The notes beneath the pieces are model-generated. The model did no database searches. It was not told the origin of the DNA and saw only the letters and a program-made list of their open reading frames with translations. Below, one piece after another: positions 5,285 to 5,430 of a stretch of 5,430 nucleotides of DNA (positions within the stretch are counted from its first letter, which is position 1; every line of letters begins with the position of its first letter). The DNA is taken from positions 1 to 5,430 of the forward strand of contig JAPWUH010000083.1 of the NCBI GenBank assembly GCA_028275645.1, in the 5' to 3' direction. Source of the DNA: Caldivirga sp. GTDB taxonomy: Archaea > Thermoproteota > Thermoprotei > Thermoproteales > Thermocladiaceae. Position numbers and translations under genes: made by a program.

Positions 5285-5430
5285 TTAACCCTGGGTTACG
5301 TTGCTTATTAATAGGTCAAATTCCCTTTGGTTAAATGTGAAGGAGTAGTTGACCAGGGTTTCATTTATGGTGAAAATAATTGTAGTGGGTGTTGGTTCTT
5401 GGGTTGACTCATACATGGTCATGGTCATGT
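5285..5430 (-). CDS. Possible C-terminus of an exported or cell-surface protein, cut by the window edge
   Basis: On the minus strand a frame is open from the right edge to a TAA at 5285-5287, giving at least 47 codons (the first visible ATG is at 5428). The peptide is rich in Thr, Asn and aromatic residues and has three N-glycosylation sequons (NET, NYS, NVT) within about 25 residues. That composition is common in exported and S-layer-type proteins of Crenarchaeota. It has no cysteine, and its one arginine is AGG as elsewhere in the window. It would converge on the PaREP1-family gene with a 69-bp gap. A competing reading is a plus-strand start at 5367 (MVKIIVVGVGSW...), but that has no TATA element at the distance seen for the other genes here. 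The frame is short, so this could still be chance. Confidence 0.4.
   Translation of the reverse strand, partial: MTMTMYESTQEPTPTTIIFTINETLVNYSFTFNQREFDLLISNVTQG
5414..5429. repeat. Short tandem CATGGT repeat
   Basis: CATGGT occurs at 5414-5419 and 5420-5425, followed by CATG. On the minus strand it encodes alternating Met-Thr inside the possible exported-protein frame. It is too short to give a function. Confidence 0.35.

Noticed and set aside
1..5430. CRISPR array, insertion sequence or integrated element
   Set aside because: No regularly spaced repeats, transposase or integrase motifs, terminal inverted repeats or target duplications were seen on either strand.

Overview
The window looks like a stretch of chromosome from a hyperthermophilic crenarchaeon, most likely order Thermoproteales (a Caldivirga- or Vulcanisaeta-like organism). 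Four things suggest this. Arginine is coded almost entirely by AGG/AGA. Each gene has an archaeal TATA element about 26-35 bp ahead of its start codon, as expected for leaderless transcripts. There is a LysW-type lysine biosynthesis hydrolase. There is also a PaREP1-family protein, a family expanded in this order. The genus is an inference; no rRNA or tRNA gene is present to fix it.

Layout. Bases 1-937 (+) hold the 3' part of an M16-family zinc-peptidase-like gene whose start lies outside the window. It converges, with only 9 bp between stop codons, on a cation diffusion facilitator (CDF) metal transporter at 947-1846 (-). The CDF gene shares an 88-bp divergent promoter region with an unrecognised 193-residue protein at 1935-2516 (+). 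That region carries a tandem CGATAA repeat placed between the transporter's TATA box and its predicted transcription start. Next come malate dehydrogenase (2645-3574, +), the LysW-lysine/ornithine hydrolase LysK (3619-4662, +) and a PaREP1/HEPN-like protein (4739-5215, +). The last 215 bp hold no complete gene. A reading frame open at the right edge on the minus strand (stop at 5285-5287) looks like the C-terminus of an exported protein.

How the genes relate. mdh (central carbon metabolism) and lysK (lysine/arginine biosynthesis) are housekeeping genes placed side by side, each apparently with its own promoter rather than in an operon. The CDF exporter and its divergent neighbour are the only pair whose arrangement suggests co-regulation, probably by metal. 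I see no mobile element, CRISPR array, RNA gene or defence island. The least explained items are the 193-residue orphan with its shared operator-like repeats, the cysteine cluster confined to LysK, and the partial exported-type ORF at the right edge.
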